A stretch of DNA of 64,000 bases. Origin: Emergencia timonensis (GTDB lineage: Bacteria; Bacillota; Clostridia; Peptostreptococcales; Anaerovoracaceae). The notes beneath the pieces are model-generated. The model worked only from the letters and a program-made list of their open reading frames with translations, was not told the DNA's origin and made no database searches. This document shows, in pieces, positions 8,556 to 16,840 of this stretch (position 1 is the first letter of the stretch; every line of letters begins with the position of its first letter). Made by a program: the position numbers and the translations under genes. Where the stretch lies: positions 1,550,001 to 1,614,000 of the forward strand of contig NZ_FLKM01000009.1 in the NCBI RefSeq assembly GCF_900086585.1, read 5' to 3'.

Positions 8556-8611
8556 AAAAGGGAACTGGCCCCATTAACGGAAGAAATCGTTAATGGGGCC
8601 AGTTCCTTTTG
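8556..8611 (+). terminator. Very long perfect hairpin, probable terminator
   Basis: A 19-bp perfect stem (8561-8579 with 8588-8606) with an 8-nt loop, flanked by AAAAG and TTTTG. It separates the secreted protein from the blaI operon. The loop-proximal ATTAACG/CGTTAAT recurs in the hairpin at 10772-10814. Confidence 0.75.
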
Positions 8612-8648
8612 CTATACAATCTAAAAACAATCCCTCGATAAGAAGGTA

Positions 8649-8700
8649 TTGACGATTGGACTACAAAATGTTATTATAACTATGGACTACAACTTGTAGT
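8649..8700 (+). promoter_or_regulatory. blaI-type promoter and operator
   Basis: TTGACG (8649-8654), 17 bp, TATTAT (8672-8677). GGACTACAA occurs at 8658-8666 inside the spacer and again at 8684-8692. The second copy forms a perfect dyad ACTACAA-C-TTGTAGT (8686-8700). TACA/TGTA dyads are the known BlaI/MecI operator core, so autorepression is likely. Confidence 0.8.
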
Positions 8701-8721
8701 TAAAGGAGGATGAAAGAGAAA

Positions 8722-9102
8722 ATGATAGGACAGGTATCTGATTCCGAGTTGGAATTGATGAAAATCATCTGGGCTGAGGATGGCAAGGCTCTATATGCCC
8801 AAATCATGGACGCACTGGCGGAAACGGGTAATCATTGGCAGAAAAACACGGTTATTACGTTACTCTCCCGATTGGTAGAAAAGGGGCTGTTGAAAACAAA
8901 CAAAATAGGCCGGCGCAACGAATACACTGCTATCGTTACCGAAGCAGACTATCAGGCGACACAGGCGAAAGCCTTACTTGATAAACTGTATGAAGGTGAT
9001 GCAAAGGGGCTTGTATCTACACTGATACAGAGAGAAATGCTTACCGCCACGGATTACGAGGAGTTGAAAAAGTTTTGGGAAGGCGGAAACGGCAATAGAT
9101 GA
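8722..9102 (+). CDS. BlaI/MecI/CopY family transcriptional repressor
   Basis: 126 aa from ATG 8722. The ATG at 8710 touches the SD GGAGG and cannot use it. A winged helix with VSDSELELMKIIW and NTVITLLSRLVEKGLL is characteristic of BlaI; the C-terminal half is a dimerisation helix region. In this family an M56 sensor protease triggers repressor cleavage. The next gene is such a protease and overlaps by 4 bp (ATGA). Confidence 0.93.
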   Translation: MIGQVSDSELELMKIIWAEDGKALYAQIMDALAETGNHWQKNTVITLLSRLVEKGLLKTNKIGRRNEYTAIVTEADYQATQAKALLDKLYEGDAKGLVSTLIQREMLTATDYEELKKFWEGGNGNR

Positions 9103-10757
9103 ATGAGATACTGAAAATTTTTTTGTCTCTGTCCCTATCCGGATCGCTGCTGATTCTTGTTCTTCTTCTTTGCAGGCCCCTATTTAAGAACAAGGTCAGT
9201 AAGAGTTGGCAGTATTATATCTGGCTGGTAGTCATTATTCGTCTGCTGCTTCCTTTTGCGCCAGAAACAAGTCCTATTGGCTCCTTATTTCAAACAATAG
9301 ACAACACGACGATTCAGATAGACACCGCTGACAGTCCCGAACAAGATATCGTGTCATCGGTGCAATCAGGAAACACTATGGCAACAGAAAACGATGCTGT
9401 CTCACAGCAAGAAGAACTATCCACAGACATCACGTCATTAACAAAAAAAATTTTTGCAGGTTTGATGAGAAATCTCTGGCTCGCCTGGCTGGTAGTGGCT
9501 CTAATCTTGATGATAAGGAAAATTACAATCTACCAAGATTTTATAAAATATATCAAAGCCGGACATATGGAGATTTCCAACACAGCACTTTTAGATCGGC
9601 TGGCGATAATCGGCAAGCAATCTGGAGTTAAAAAACCCGTGGAGTTATACACAAATAGCCTGATTTCCTCGCCAATATTAATTGGTTTTTTCCGACCATG
9701 TATCGTGCTGCCCACTGCCGACTTATTGGATGCGGACTTCCAATATACGATACTTCACGAGCTGACACACTACAAGCGCCGAGATATGTTTTATAAGTGG
9801 CTGATTCAATTTACAATCTGCCTGCATTGGTTTAACCCTCTTGTTTATGTTATGGGGCGGGAAGTGGGGCGGATGTGTGAGCTTGCCTGCGATGAAGCGG
9901 TCATAAAAACATTGGACGCAAAGGGCCGTCAAGACTATGGAAACACACTGATAAACGCCATTGGAATCGCAGGGAATTACAAAGATACTCTTGCATCTGT
10001 GACGTTAAACGAAAGCAAAAATTTACTGAAAGAAAGGTTAGAAGCAATTATGGTTTATCGTAAAAAGACAAAATTGATTATGATTATTACCCTTGTATTG
10101 ACAATGTCCTTAATATATGGAGCAACAGCGATGGGTGCTTATGCAATATCATCAGGTCCAACTTCTGACAAAGAAGCGAAGCAAATTGATAGCAAATCAA
10201 AATCTACCGAGGACGAATACTTAAAATGGAAAATTAAAAAGAAAAAAGACGCTTATTATTATCGAAATCAACGCATTCGAATTTTTATGGACATGAGGGC
10301 AGATCGTTCTTTTGAGAATTTTAACTATGACGAATTGGGGAAGATAGATCTTCGGTTAGTACGAGCACAGGACAATACCATAGAAAAGGTCGGATACCTT
10401 CCAAAAGCAGAGGTCAAGAAAATCCTGAAGGATTTGGATATCAAACAAAAAGAGGATGGTAAGATAAAAAGGCTGTCAAAAAAGGCGGTTTCCAAAGAAG
10501 TCCTAAATGTTATAAATTCCTGTGAGACTGGAACGTGGTATGCTATTGTAGATAACAGATATCAGTATATCTATTACAGAAATATGCCACATAATTATGC
10601 ATGGACGCCAAAGCTTAACAAGAAAAGCGCAGCAATTGACATATTTGATTTAGGTAAATCATCAGGCACTTACGTACTTCTAAAGGTTCCTAAAAATTTA
10701 AAACTGACCATTCACTACAACTCTAAAAAAGTCAAATACACAAAAGTTCATATCTGA
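9099..10757 (+). CDS. M56 (BlaR1/MecR1-type) membrane metalloprotease with non-penicillin-binding C-terminal domain
   Basis: 552 aa. N-terminal transmembrane helices flank the zinc motif HELTHYKRRD (about 218-227) and CDEA (about 266-269), as in the MecR1/BlaR1 protease domain. A further hydrophobic helix (about 326-350) exports the C-terminal ~200 residues, which are Lys/Tyr-rich and lack the SxxK/SxN/KTG motifs of BlaR1 sensors. The cue is therefore probably not a beta-lactam. It is co-transcribed and overlapping with the BlaI-like gene; possibly the sensor half of an envelope-stress switch. Confidence 0.9.
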   Translation: MNEILKIFLSLSLSGSLLILVLLLCRPLFKNKVSKSWQYYIWLVVIIRLLLPFAPETSPIGSLFQTIDNTTIQIDTADSPEQDIVSSVQSGNTMATENDAVSQQEELSTDITSLTKKIFAGLMRNLWLAWLVVALILMIRKITIYQDFIKYIKAGHMEISNTALLDRLAIIGKQSGVKKPVELYTNSLISSPILIGFFRPCIVLPTADLLDADFQYTILHELTHYKRRDMFYKWLIQFTICLHWFNPLVYVMGREVGRMCELACDEAVIKTLDAKGRQDYGNTLINAIGIAGNYKDTLASVTLNESKNLLKERLEAIMVYRKKTKLIMIITLVLTMSLIYGATAMGAYAISSGPTSDKEAKQIDSKSKSTEDEYLKWKIKKKKDAYYYRNQRIRIFMDMRADRSFENFNYDELGKIDLRLVRAQDNTIEKVGYLPKAEVKKILKDLDIKQKEDGKIKRLSKKAVSKEVLNVINSCETGTWYAIVDNRYQYIYYRNMPHNYAWTPKLNKKSAAIDIFDLGKSSGTYVLLKVPKNLKLTIHYNSKKVKYTKVHI

Positions 10758-10771
10758 TAAGGTTCTATTTT

Positions 10772-10814
10772 GGGTCTGCCGCATTAACGTTTTTTCCGTT
10801 AATACAGCAGACCC
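10772..10814. terminator. Hairpin between convergent genes
   Basis: GGGTCTGC / GCAGACCC outer stem and ATTAACG / CGTTAAT inner stem separated by a 3-nt partial mismatch. There is no downstream T-run; the T6 is in the loop. Probably a bidirectional terminator between the M56 gene and the SEC-C gene. Confidence 0.55.
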
Positions 10815-10833
10815 TGCAGCAATTCATTAGCTG

Positions 10834-11334
10834 TTATTCATTTTTTCCGCAGCACTTCTTATACTTTTTACCGCTGCCACATGGGCAAGGGTCGTTTCTG
10901 CCGGGCTTCTTTTCTGCGTGCACTGTCTTTGAACGTTTGAACTCTTTGATGATTTCGATGCGCTTCTCTTCGCTGAGTACGCCGTCCCAGGCAGGGAGGG
11001 TGAACAAATATTCAGCTTCGGCTTTGAGCATGTTGAAGAACAGTTTTTCGAAATCGATATCGAGATCGATGGCAGTTTCTTCTGTTACTGCATCCAGATC
11101 CATCTCAGTCTTTAAACTGGAGTTGATGCCGTCGAGGAAACCGACGAAAATCGTCTTGTTGCACTCGAACTTTGCCACTAATTCATCAACCGTTCCAGCC
11201 AGGTGTTCCTGATGATGTTCTAAAATATGCGTATAAATCTTTGTCTCTGTTTCGGAGTATTCTTTCCAAAACCCCTCAAAGGTGTCTTCGGTCTGATTCT
11301 CCATCAGTTCTTTCCAATCCTGAAATAGGCTCAT
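10834..11334 (-). CDS. SEC-C motif protein, unknown function
   Basis: 166 aa from ATG 11334 with GAGGAGG eight bases upstream. The body is acidic and helical with no recognised domain. The last ~25 residues are the SEC-C zinc motif NDPCPCGSGKKYKKCCGKN, the metal-binding tail also found on SecA and many stand-alone proteins. It starts 16 bp after hom and is probably in the same transcript. The role is unknown. Confidence 0.85.
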   Translation of the reverse strand: MSLFQDWKELMENQTEDTFEGFWKEYSETETKIYTHILEHHQEHLAGTVDELVAKFECNKTIFVGFLDGINSSLKTEMDLDAVTEETAIDLDIDFEKLFFNMLKAEAEYLFTLPAWDGVLSEEKRIEIIKEFKRSKTVHAEKKPGRNDPCPCGSGKKYKKCCGKNE

Positions 11335-11350
11335 CTGTCGTACCTCCTCT

Positions 11351-12316
11351 TTATAATGCTTTTGCAATTGCAAGAATGTCACCTACGATAGCGCTGCCTG
11401 TCGGGAGGGCGCCGGCGCCTTTGCCGTAAAACATGACTTCATCGACAGCATTTCCTGTAACGTAAATCGCATTGAACTCGTTGGATACGCCAGCGAGAGG
11501 ATGTGCGTTTTCAATTTCCATAGGCTTTACATTGTATTCAACAGAATCGCCGACTTTTTTAGCCTGAGCGATCAGTTTGATTTTGCAGCCTTTGGCTTTT
11601 GCAGCCTCGATGTCGTCCATGGTGATCTTGCTAATTCCCACAGTTGGGATTTCTGTCGGCGGAACGTATTTATCGAAAGCCAGAGCCATCAAAATAGAGA
11701 GCTTGTTGGCCACGTCGATGCCTTCAACGTCAGCAGTCGGATCAGCTTCTGCAAAACCTTTTGCTTGTGCATCCTTGAGCACTTCGTTATAATCGAGGCC
11801 AAGATCTGTCATCTTGGTCAGGATGTAGTTGGTCGTGCCGTTGAGGATTCCCATAACTTCACTGAATTCGTTGCCGGCAAGGGCTTCTGTAATGGCAGTC
11901 AGGGCAGGGATGCCGCCGCCGACACTGGCTTCAAATCTGAATTCTACGTTATTTTCCTGCGCTGTCTTGTGGAGCTTGTCAAAATTTGCCGCTACGGCAG
12001 CTTTGTTCGGCGTAACGACTGACTTGCCGTTTTCCATGGCTGTCAGCATGAAAGTAGTGGACGGCTCAATGCCGCCGAGTGCCTCTACGACAATGTCAAT
12101 TTCCGGATCCTTTAAAATATCATCAGGATTCTGTGTGGCCTGGCTTTCGTGGAGCCCGAGTGCTTTCAGTCTATCCATATTTTTTTCTAATACTTTTTCG
12201 ACTTTGATTTCTCTGTCGATTCTTTTTTCAATCAATTCTCTGTTCATATCCAGAATCTCGTAAGTTCCACCGCCTACGGTTCCCAGACCTAGTATTCCGA
12301 TTTTTACTGTTTTCAT
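11351..12316 (-). CDS. hom: Homoserine dehydrogenase, short form without ACT domain
   Basis: 321 aa from ATG 12316 with AAGGAGG. NAD(P)-binding GILGLGTVGGGT at the N-terminus; catalytic-domain signature ILNGTTNYILTKM followed by GFAEADPTADVEGIDVANK. It reduces aspartate semialdehyde to homoserine for Thr/Met synthesis. Most bacterial Hom proteins are ~430 aa with a C-terminal ACT domain for threonine feedback; this one ends after the catalytic domain, so feedback control should be absent or elsewhere. The SEC-C gene follows. Confidence 0.95.
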   Translation of the reverse strand: MKTVKIGILGLGTVGGGTYEILDMNRELIEKRIDREIKVEKVLEKNMDRLKALGLHESQATQNPDDILKDPEIDIVVEALGGIEPSTTFMLTAMENGKSVVTPNKAAVAANFDKLHKTAQENNVEFRFEASVGGGIPALTAITEALAGNEFSEVMGILNGTTNYILTKMTDLGLDYNEVLKDAQAKGFAEADPTADVEGIDVANKLSILMALAFDKYVPPTEIPTVGISKITMDDIEAAKAKGCKIKLIAQAKKVGDSVEYNVKPMEIENAHPLAGVSNEFNAIYVTGNAVDEVMFYGKGAGALPTGSAIVGDILAIAKAL

Positions 12317-12352
12317 AACAGCCTCCTTGTACATATTTTTACATTGATAAAA

Positions 12353-12381
12353 ATTATATACCAAAATTTCATTTTTGTCTT
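12353..12381 (-). promoter_or_regulatory. Putative hom promoter
   Basis: Reverse strand: AAGACA (12376-12381), 17 bp, TATAAT (12353-12358), 37 bp upstream of the hom start. The -35 is weak. Confidence 0.55.
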
Positions 12382-12438
12382 TAAATTTTAACAAAAAACC
12401 TTTATTATTAAGAAGTAAATGTAAGAGAGGTAAATAAA

Positions 12439-12909
12439 ATGTCATTACACATCGTATTTGTAGAACCGGAAATTCCACCTAACACTGGAAATATAGCCAG
12501 AACCTGCGCGGCAACCGACACAGTATTACATCTTGTGGAGCCGCTGGGGTTTTCCATAGATGAAAAAGCGGTCAGAAGGGCGGGACTGGATTATTGGCCC
12601 TATGTAAAACTGAAAGTTCATGAGAGTTTAGACGCTTTTATGGAAAAATATGAAGGACGTACCATGTACCTGGCTACCACCAAAGGCGGGAGGATCTATA
12701 CAGAACCAGAATATAAGGATGAAGATATGTTTCTCTTTGGCCGAGAGACTGCGGGTTTGCCGCGGGATTTCATCGAAGCCCATCAAGAAAAGGCAATTAG
12801 GATTCCAATGAGTGAGGATACGAGGCTTCGTTCTTTTAACCTTGCAAATTCCGCAAACATTATTTTATTTGAGGCATTAAGACAATTGGACTTTCCAGGC
12901 TTGAAATAG
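12439..12909 (+). CDS. trmL: tRNA (cytidine/uridine-34-2'-O)-methyltransferase TrmL
   Basis: 156 aa, the family's normal length. SPOUT-fold motifs are clear: PPNTGNIARTC near the N-terminus, LFGRETAGLP (about 93-102), and the knot MSEDTRLRSFNLANSANIILFEALRQ. It methylates the wobble ribose of certain tRNA-Leu. SD AGAGAGG. Divergent from hom; rpoN follows. Confidence 0.95.
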   Translation: MSLHIVFVEPEIPPNTGNIARTCAATDTVLHLVEPLGFSIDEKAVRRAGLDYWPYVKLKVHESLDAFMEKYEGRTMYLATTKGGRIYTEPEYKDEDMFLFGRETAGLPRDFIEAHQEKAIRIPMSEDTRLRSFNLANSANIILFEALRQLDFPGLK

Positions 12910-12930
12910 ACTGATTCAATATGGTATACT
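12901..12930 (+). promoter_or_regulatory. Putative rpoN promoter
   Basis: TTGAAA, 18 bp, TATACT with an extended -10 TG, overlapping the end of trmL and 24 bp upstream of the rpoN ATG. Confidence 0.6.
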
Positions 12931-12953
12931 ATTTGCATAAGGAGATAGGAATT

Positions 12954-14315
12954 ATGAAATTAGGATACGAGCTCACAATTGAACAGACCCAGAAACTATC
13001 CATGACTCCTGAATTGATTCAGGCAATACAGATATTGCAGTTCAACAACCAGGAGTTAGTTGATTATGTCCAAAATGAATTGCTTGAAAATCCTGTGCTG
13101 GAGGCCGAAAAAGAGTATGACACACAGGAAGTCGACATCAGAGAAAAAATCAGAGAAGCTGATTATGAAGAAGAGAGCTTCAAGCAGTGGGAATATTCAC
13201 CGGATGAAGACGACGATTATACATACGAGCAGTACGTCTCTGAAGAAGACACTTTGACGGATTATCTCTTTATGCAGCTCCAGTTTTCCAATCTCAAGGG
13301 AAAACATGCGGCCATCGGCAAGTATATTATCGAAGCTGTCGATGACAACGGCTATCTGACCGCTTCTGTAGAGGAAATTGCCCAGGCTGTGGATGCCGAA
13401 ATTGAAGATGTAGAAGATACGCTTAACTTTATCCAGACCTTTGATCCGGCCGGCATTGCGGCTAGAAACCTGAGAGAGTGCCTGATCATTCAGCTTGCCT
13501 CAAAGGGACTTTTGACAGACGAGATTGAATACATCATAGAAAACATGTTGGAGGATCTGGCGGACAACAAGATTGCACATATCGCAAAAACGCTGAACAT
13601 GAAGAATCAGGAGGTTCAGCAGATTGCAGATCTGATTAAGACGCTGGAACCAAAGCCAGGCAGGCTTTTCTCATCAGGTGAGACGACCAGATATGTTATA
13701 CCAGACATCTTTGTTGAAAAAATTAACGACGAATTCGTGGTTACCAACAACGATACCAGTGTGCCAAAGCTGATGGTCAGCTCCTACTATAACAAATTGT
13801 CGGCGGAAGCAGACAAAGACGAAGAACTGAATAAGTATTTAAATGATAGATTTAATGCGGCAGTATGGCTGATTAAAAGCATTGAACAGAGAAAGCAGAC
13901 GATCTATAATGTAGCCAGTGCTGTTGTGAAGTATCAGCAGGATTTCTTCGATAAGGGAGAAAAGTATTTAAAGACGCTTACCCTGAAGCAGATTGCCGAA
14001 GAAGTGGGTGTGCATGAATCCACGGTAAGCCGCTCCATCAACGGCAAATATATGCAGAGTCCGAGAGGTGTTTTTGAACTAAAGTATTTCTTTTCCAGCG
14101 GCGTCTCAGGCGGAGACGGGGCCGGGGTTTCTTCCAACAGTGTAAAGTCTATCATCAAAGAAATTATTAACGGAGAAGACCCGCGAAAGCCTTACAGCGA
14201 TCAGGATATGGTCGAAATTCTCAAAGAAAAGGGAATCGATATTTCCAGAAGGACTGTGGCAAAGTACAGAGAAGGCATGAACATCTTATCTTCCTCAAAG
14301 AGAAGAAGATTCTGA
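12954..14315 (+). CDS. rpoN: RNA polymerase sigma-54 factor
   Basis: 453 aa from ATG 12954 (SD AAGGAGATAGG); the in-frame ATG at 12921 lies within the promoter. Region I (LTIEQTQKLSMTPELIQAIQILQ) binds activators, followed by an acidic region II, the core-binding domain, an HTH with HESTVSRSINGKY and the RpoN box ISRRTVAKYRE near the C-terminus. It recognises -24/-12 promoters and needs an AAA+ activator. No -24/-12 promoter or enhancer-binding protein was recognised in the window. Confidence 0.97.
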   Translation: MKLGYELTIEQTQKLSMTPELIQAIQILQFNNQELVDYVQNELLENPVLEAEKEYDTQEVDIREKIREADYEEESFKQWEYSPDEDDDYTYEQYVSEEDTLTDYLFMQLQFSNLKGKHAAIGKYIIEAVDDNGYLTASVEEIAQAVDAEIEDVEDTLNFIQTFDPAGIAARNLRECLIIQLASKGLLTDEIEYIIENMLEDLADNKIAHIAKTLNMKNQEVQQIADLIKTLEPKPGRLFSSGETTRYVIPDIFVEKINDEFVVTNNDTSVPKLMVSSYYNKLSAEADKDEELNKYLNDRFNAAVWLIKSIEQRKQTIYNVASAVVKYQQDFFDKGEKYLKTLTLKQIAEEVGVHESTVSRSINGKYMQSPRGVFELKYFFSSGVSGGDGAGVSSNSVKSIIKEIINGEDPRKPYSDQDMVEILKEKGIDISRRTVAKYREGMNILSSSKRRRF

Positions 14316-14430
14316 TGATTCCGGCGGCAATATGCAGTTGGAACAAAATCTGACAAACGATATTGATTAAAATGATTAATATATTATTGTAAAACTTTAA
14401 TTTTTATAAAGAGAGATATGGAGGTAAATT

Positions 14431-15450
14431 ATGGCAATTAAAGTTGGTATTAGTGGATTCGGAAGAATTGGCAGAGTGGTGATCAGGGCGGCAATGGACA
14501 TGCCGGAGATCGAAATAGCAGGGATTAATGTCCGCAACGCGGATATCGATTATCTGATCTACATGCTGAAATATGACAGTACATTCGGAAGATTCCCTAA
14601 ATCACTTGAAAAGTATGAAGACGGAATTATGATGGACGGCAAAAAGGTTCCTGTATACAGTGAATCTGAAGCGAAGAACATTCCGTGGGATAAATGCGGA
14701 GCAGAATACATAGTTGAAGCGACAGGAGCTTATACTACTACTGAAACCGCGATGGATCATATCAAAGCAGGCGCTAAGAAAGTAGTCATTTCAGCTCCTG
14801 CCAAAGATAAGACGACGCCTACCTTCGTCTATGGTGTCAACTCAGACGAATACACGAGCGACATGCTGGTCGTTTCCAATGCATCTTGTACTACGAACTG
14901 TCTGGCGCCGCTTTGTAAGGTGCTTGAGGACAATTTTGGAATCGAACAGGGATTGATGTCAACCATTCACTCGGCTACAGCAAAGCAGAAAGTTGTTGAT
15001 GCTCGATCCATGAAAGACTGGAGAACGGGAAGAAGCGTATTCGGCAATGTGATTCCTTCCACTACTGGAGCAGCCAAGGCTGTAGGGTTGGTGATTCCTT
15101 CCCTGGCTGGAAAGATGACAGGAATTTCTTACAGAGTTCCAATTGCAGACGTTTCTGTGATCGATCTGAATGTCGTATTGAAAAAATCCGCATCTTATGA
15201 GGCCATCTGCAGAGCAGTAAAGAAGGCTTCTGAGACGACCTTGCACGGCGTCATTGAATACGTCGATGACGAAGTAGTATCTGGTGACTTTGTTGGAGAT
15301 CCGCATACTTCCATCTTCGATGCAAGAGAAGGTATTGAGTTAAACGATAAGTTCTTCAAGCTGATCGCTTTCTACGACAATGAATTTGGATATTCCAGCA
15401 AGACTTTAGAACTCATTAAGCATATGTACGAGGTAGACAACGCAAAATAA
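14431..15450 (+). CDS. gap: Glyceraldehyde-3-phosphate dehydrogenase
   Basis: 339 aa. Rossmann motif GFGRIGR at the N-terminus and catalytic SNASCTTNCLAP (Cys about 153) with the expected His in STIHSATAKQK. SD GGAGG. It oxidises GAP to 1,3-bisphosphoglycerate. First gene of gap-pgk-tpiA, with a 13-bp-stem hairpin separating it from pgk. Confidence 0.98.
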   Translation: MAIKVGISGFGRIGRVVIRAAMDMPEIEIAGINVRNADIDYLIYMLKYDSTFGRFPKSLEKYEDGIMMDGKKVPVYSESEAKNIPWDKCGAEYIVEATGAYTTTETAMDHIKAGAKKVVISAPAKDKTTPTFVYGVNSDEYTSDMLVVSNASCTTNCLAPLCKVLEDNFGIEQGLMSTIHSATAKQKVVDARSMKDWRTGRSVFGNVIPSTTGAAKAVGLVIPSLAGKMTGISYRVPIADVSVIDLNVVLKKSASYEAICRAVKKASETTLHGVIEYVDDEVVSGDFVGDPHTSIFDAREGIELNDKFFKLIAFYDNEFGYSSKTLELIKHMYEVDNAK

Positions 15451-15459
15451 CTGATACGA

Positions 15460-15490
15460 GAGGAAATACCGGCTAGACCGGTATTTCCTC
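15460..15490 (+). other. gap-pgk intergenic stem-loop
   Basis: Perfect 13-bp stem GAGGAAATACCGG / CCGGTATTTCCTC with a 5-nt loop and no T-run. It may act as an mRNA-stabilising or processing hairpin that sets gap levels apart from pgk, or as a weak attenuator. Confidence 0.75.
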
Positions 15491-15518
15491 AATATGAAAC
15501 AATGAGGGGTCTAAAAAA

Positions 15519-16703
15519 ATGAAAAAAACAATCAAAGACATCGATGTCAAAGGAAAGAAAGTTATTGTAAGATGTGATTTTAATGTACCACAGAAGGACG
15601 GCGCAATTACTGACGATAACAGAATTAAGGCTGCGCTGCCAACCATCACCTATTTAGTCGAGAAGGGGGCAAAGGTTATTTTGATGTCCCACCTGGGCAG
15701 ACCAAAGGGCGAACCGAAGATGGAGTTCACATTAGAACCAGTAGCGGACAGACTGCGTCAGCTCCTAGGAAAAGAAGTCAAATTCAAAAGCTGCCCAGAG
15801 GTGATCTGTGACACGATCAAAGAAATGGCCGATTCTTTGCAAGATGGCGATGTGATGCTCCTAGAAAACGTTCGTTTCCGAAAAGAAGAAACAGAAAACG
15901 GTGCAGAATTCGCCAAAGAATTAGCTTCTTTAGGAGAAGTCTTTGTGCAGGAAGCTTTCGGCACAGCACACAGAGCCCATGCTTCTACAGCAGGAATCGC
16001 GGATTATCTGCCGGCAGTATCCGGTTTCCTGATTGAGAAGGAAGTGAAGTTTCTCGGCGGCGCAGTAGAAAACCCAGAGAGACCGTTCGTAGCAATTATG
16101 GGCGGAGCGAAAGTTGGCGATAAAATCCCAGTCATCGAGAGCCTGCTGAAAAAAGTAGACACTTTGATTATCGGCGGCGGTATGTCCTATACCTTCTTCA
16201 AGGCCATGGGACTTGAAATCGGCACATCTATTTTAGATGAAGAGAATATCGGTCTGGCGAAAGAGCTATTAAAAAAGGCCGAAACAGCGGGCGTCAAGCT
16301 GCTGCTGCCTGTGGACGTGGTCTGCGCAAAGGAATTTGCCAATGAAACAGAAACAGTAATTGTTGATAGAGAAAATATTCCGGCAGACATGATGGGACTG
16401 GATATCGGACCTAAAACCATTGACCTGTACAAAAACGCTTTGGTGGAAGCCAAGACAATTGTATGGAACGGTCCGGTAGGCGTCTTCGAAATGCCGTCCT
16501 TTGCCAAGGGAACGAAAGCCATTGCAGAGATTTTGGCCGAAAGTGATGCTGTGACAGTGATCGGCGGAGGCGATTCGGCTGCAGCAGCCGAGCAATTCGG
16601 TCTGGCAGACAAAATGACGCATATTTCAACTGGCGGTGGCGCTTCTCTGGAATTCCTGGAAGGCAAGGTATTGCCAGGTATTGCGATTATAGAAGAGAAA
16701 TAA
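15519..16703 (+). CDS. pgk: Phosphoglycerate kinase
   Basis: 394 aa, normal length. VIVRCDFNVPQ near the N-terminus, SHLGRPKG (about 56-63), and the ATP-binding GGGDSAAAAEQFG block in the C-terminal domain. SD GAGGGG. Produces ATP in lower glycolysis. Runs between gap and tpiA. Confidence 0.98.
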   Translation: MKKTIKDIDVKGKKVIVRCDFNVPQKDGAITDDNRIKAALPTITYLVEKGAKVILMSHLGRPKGEPKMEFTLEPVADRLRQLLGKEVKFKSCPEVICDTIKEMADSLQDGDVMLLENVRFRKEETENGAEFAKELASLGEVFVQEAFGTAHRAHASTAGIADYLPAVSGFLIEKEVKFLGGAVENPERPFVAIMGGAKVGDKIPVIESLLKKVDTLIIGGGMSYTFFKAMGLEIGTSILDEENIGLAKELLKKAETAGVKLLLPVDVVCAKEFANETETVIVDRENIPADMMGLDIGPKTIDLYKNALVEAKTIVWNGPVGVFEMPSFAKGTKAIAEILAESDAVTVIGGGDSAAAAEQFGLADKMTHISTGGGASLEFLEGKVLPGIAIIEEK

Positions 16704-16711
16704 ACATGAGT

Positions 16712-16822
16712 GGTTGACGATAAACGTCAACCAGCTAAAGGCGCATTAGCGACTGGAGCAGTGAACAAAGCGAACGATGAACCGTACGGAAATACGTCCC
16801 TTGGACGTTATTTTCGTACGGT
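16712..16822 (+). other. Two stem-loops in the pgk-tpiA spacer
   Basis: First: GGTTGACG / CGTCAACC (16712-16719, 16725-16732). Second: a near-continuous ~19-bp stem from ACCGTACG (16781) to CGTACGGT (16822) with a CTT tip. Neither ends in a strict T-run. They lie just before the tpiA SD and may tune tpiA expression or mRNA decay. Confidence 0.7.
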
Positions 16823-16840
16823 ATAAAAAGGAGTAAAAAA

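Noticed and set aside
9099..10757. beta-Lactamase regulatory locus (blaR1-blaI with blaZ)
   Set aside because: The sensor domain lacks penicillin-binding motifs and there is no beta-lactamase gene adjacent.
11501..12263. Long frames antisense to hom
   Set aside because: They are shadows of a gene with clear homoserine dehydrogenase motifs and have no SD.
14316..14430. Sigma-54 (-24/-12) promoter between rpoN and gap
   Set aside because: No GG-N10-GC pattern of the right sequence is present; the spacer is simply AT-rich.
16187..16666. 159-codon antisense frame within pgk
   Set aside because: Fully inside a well-supported kinase gene; low-complexity Ser/Ala-rich translation typical of a shadow.
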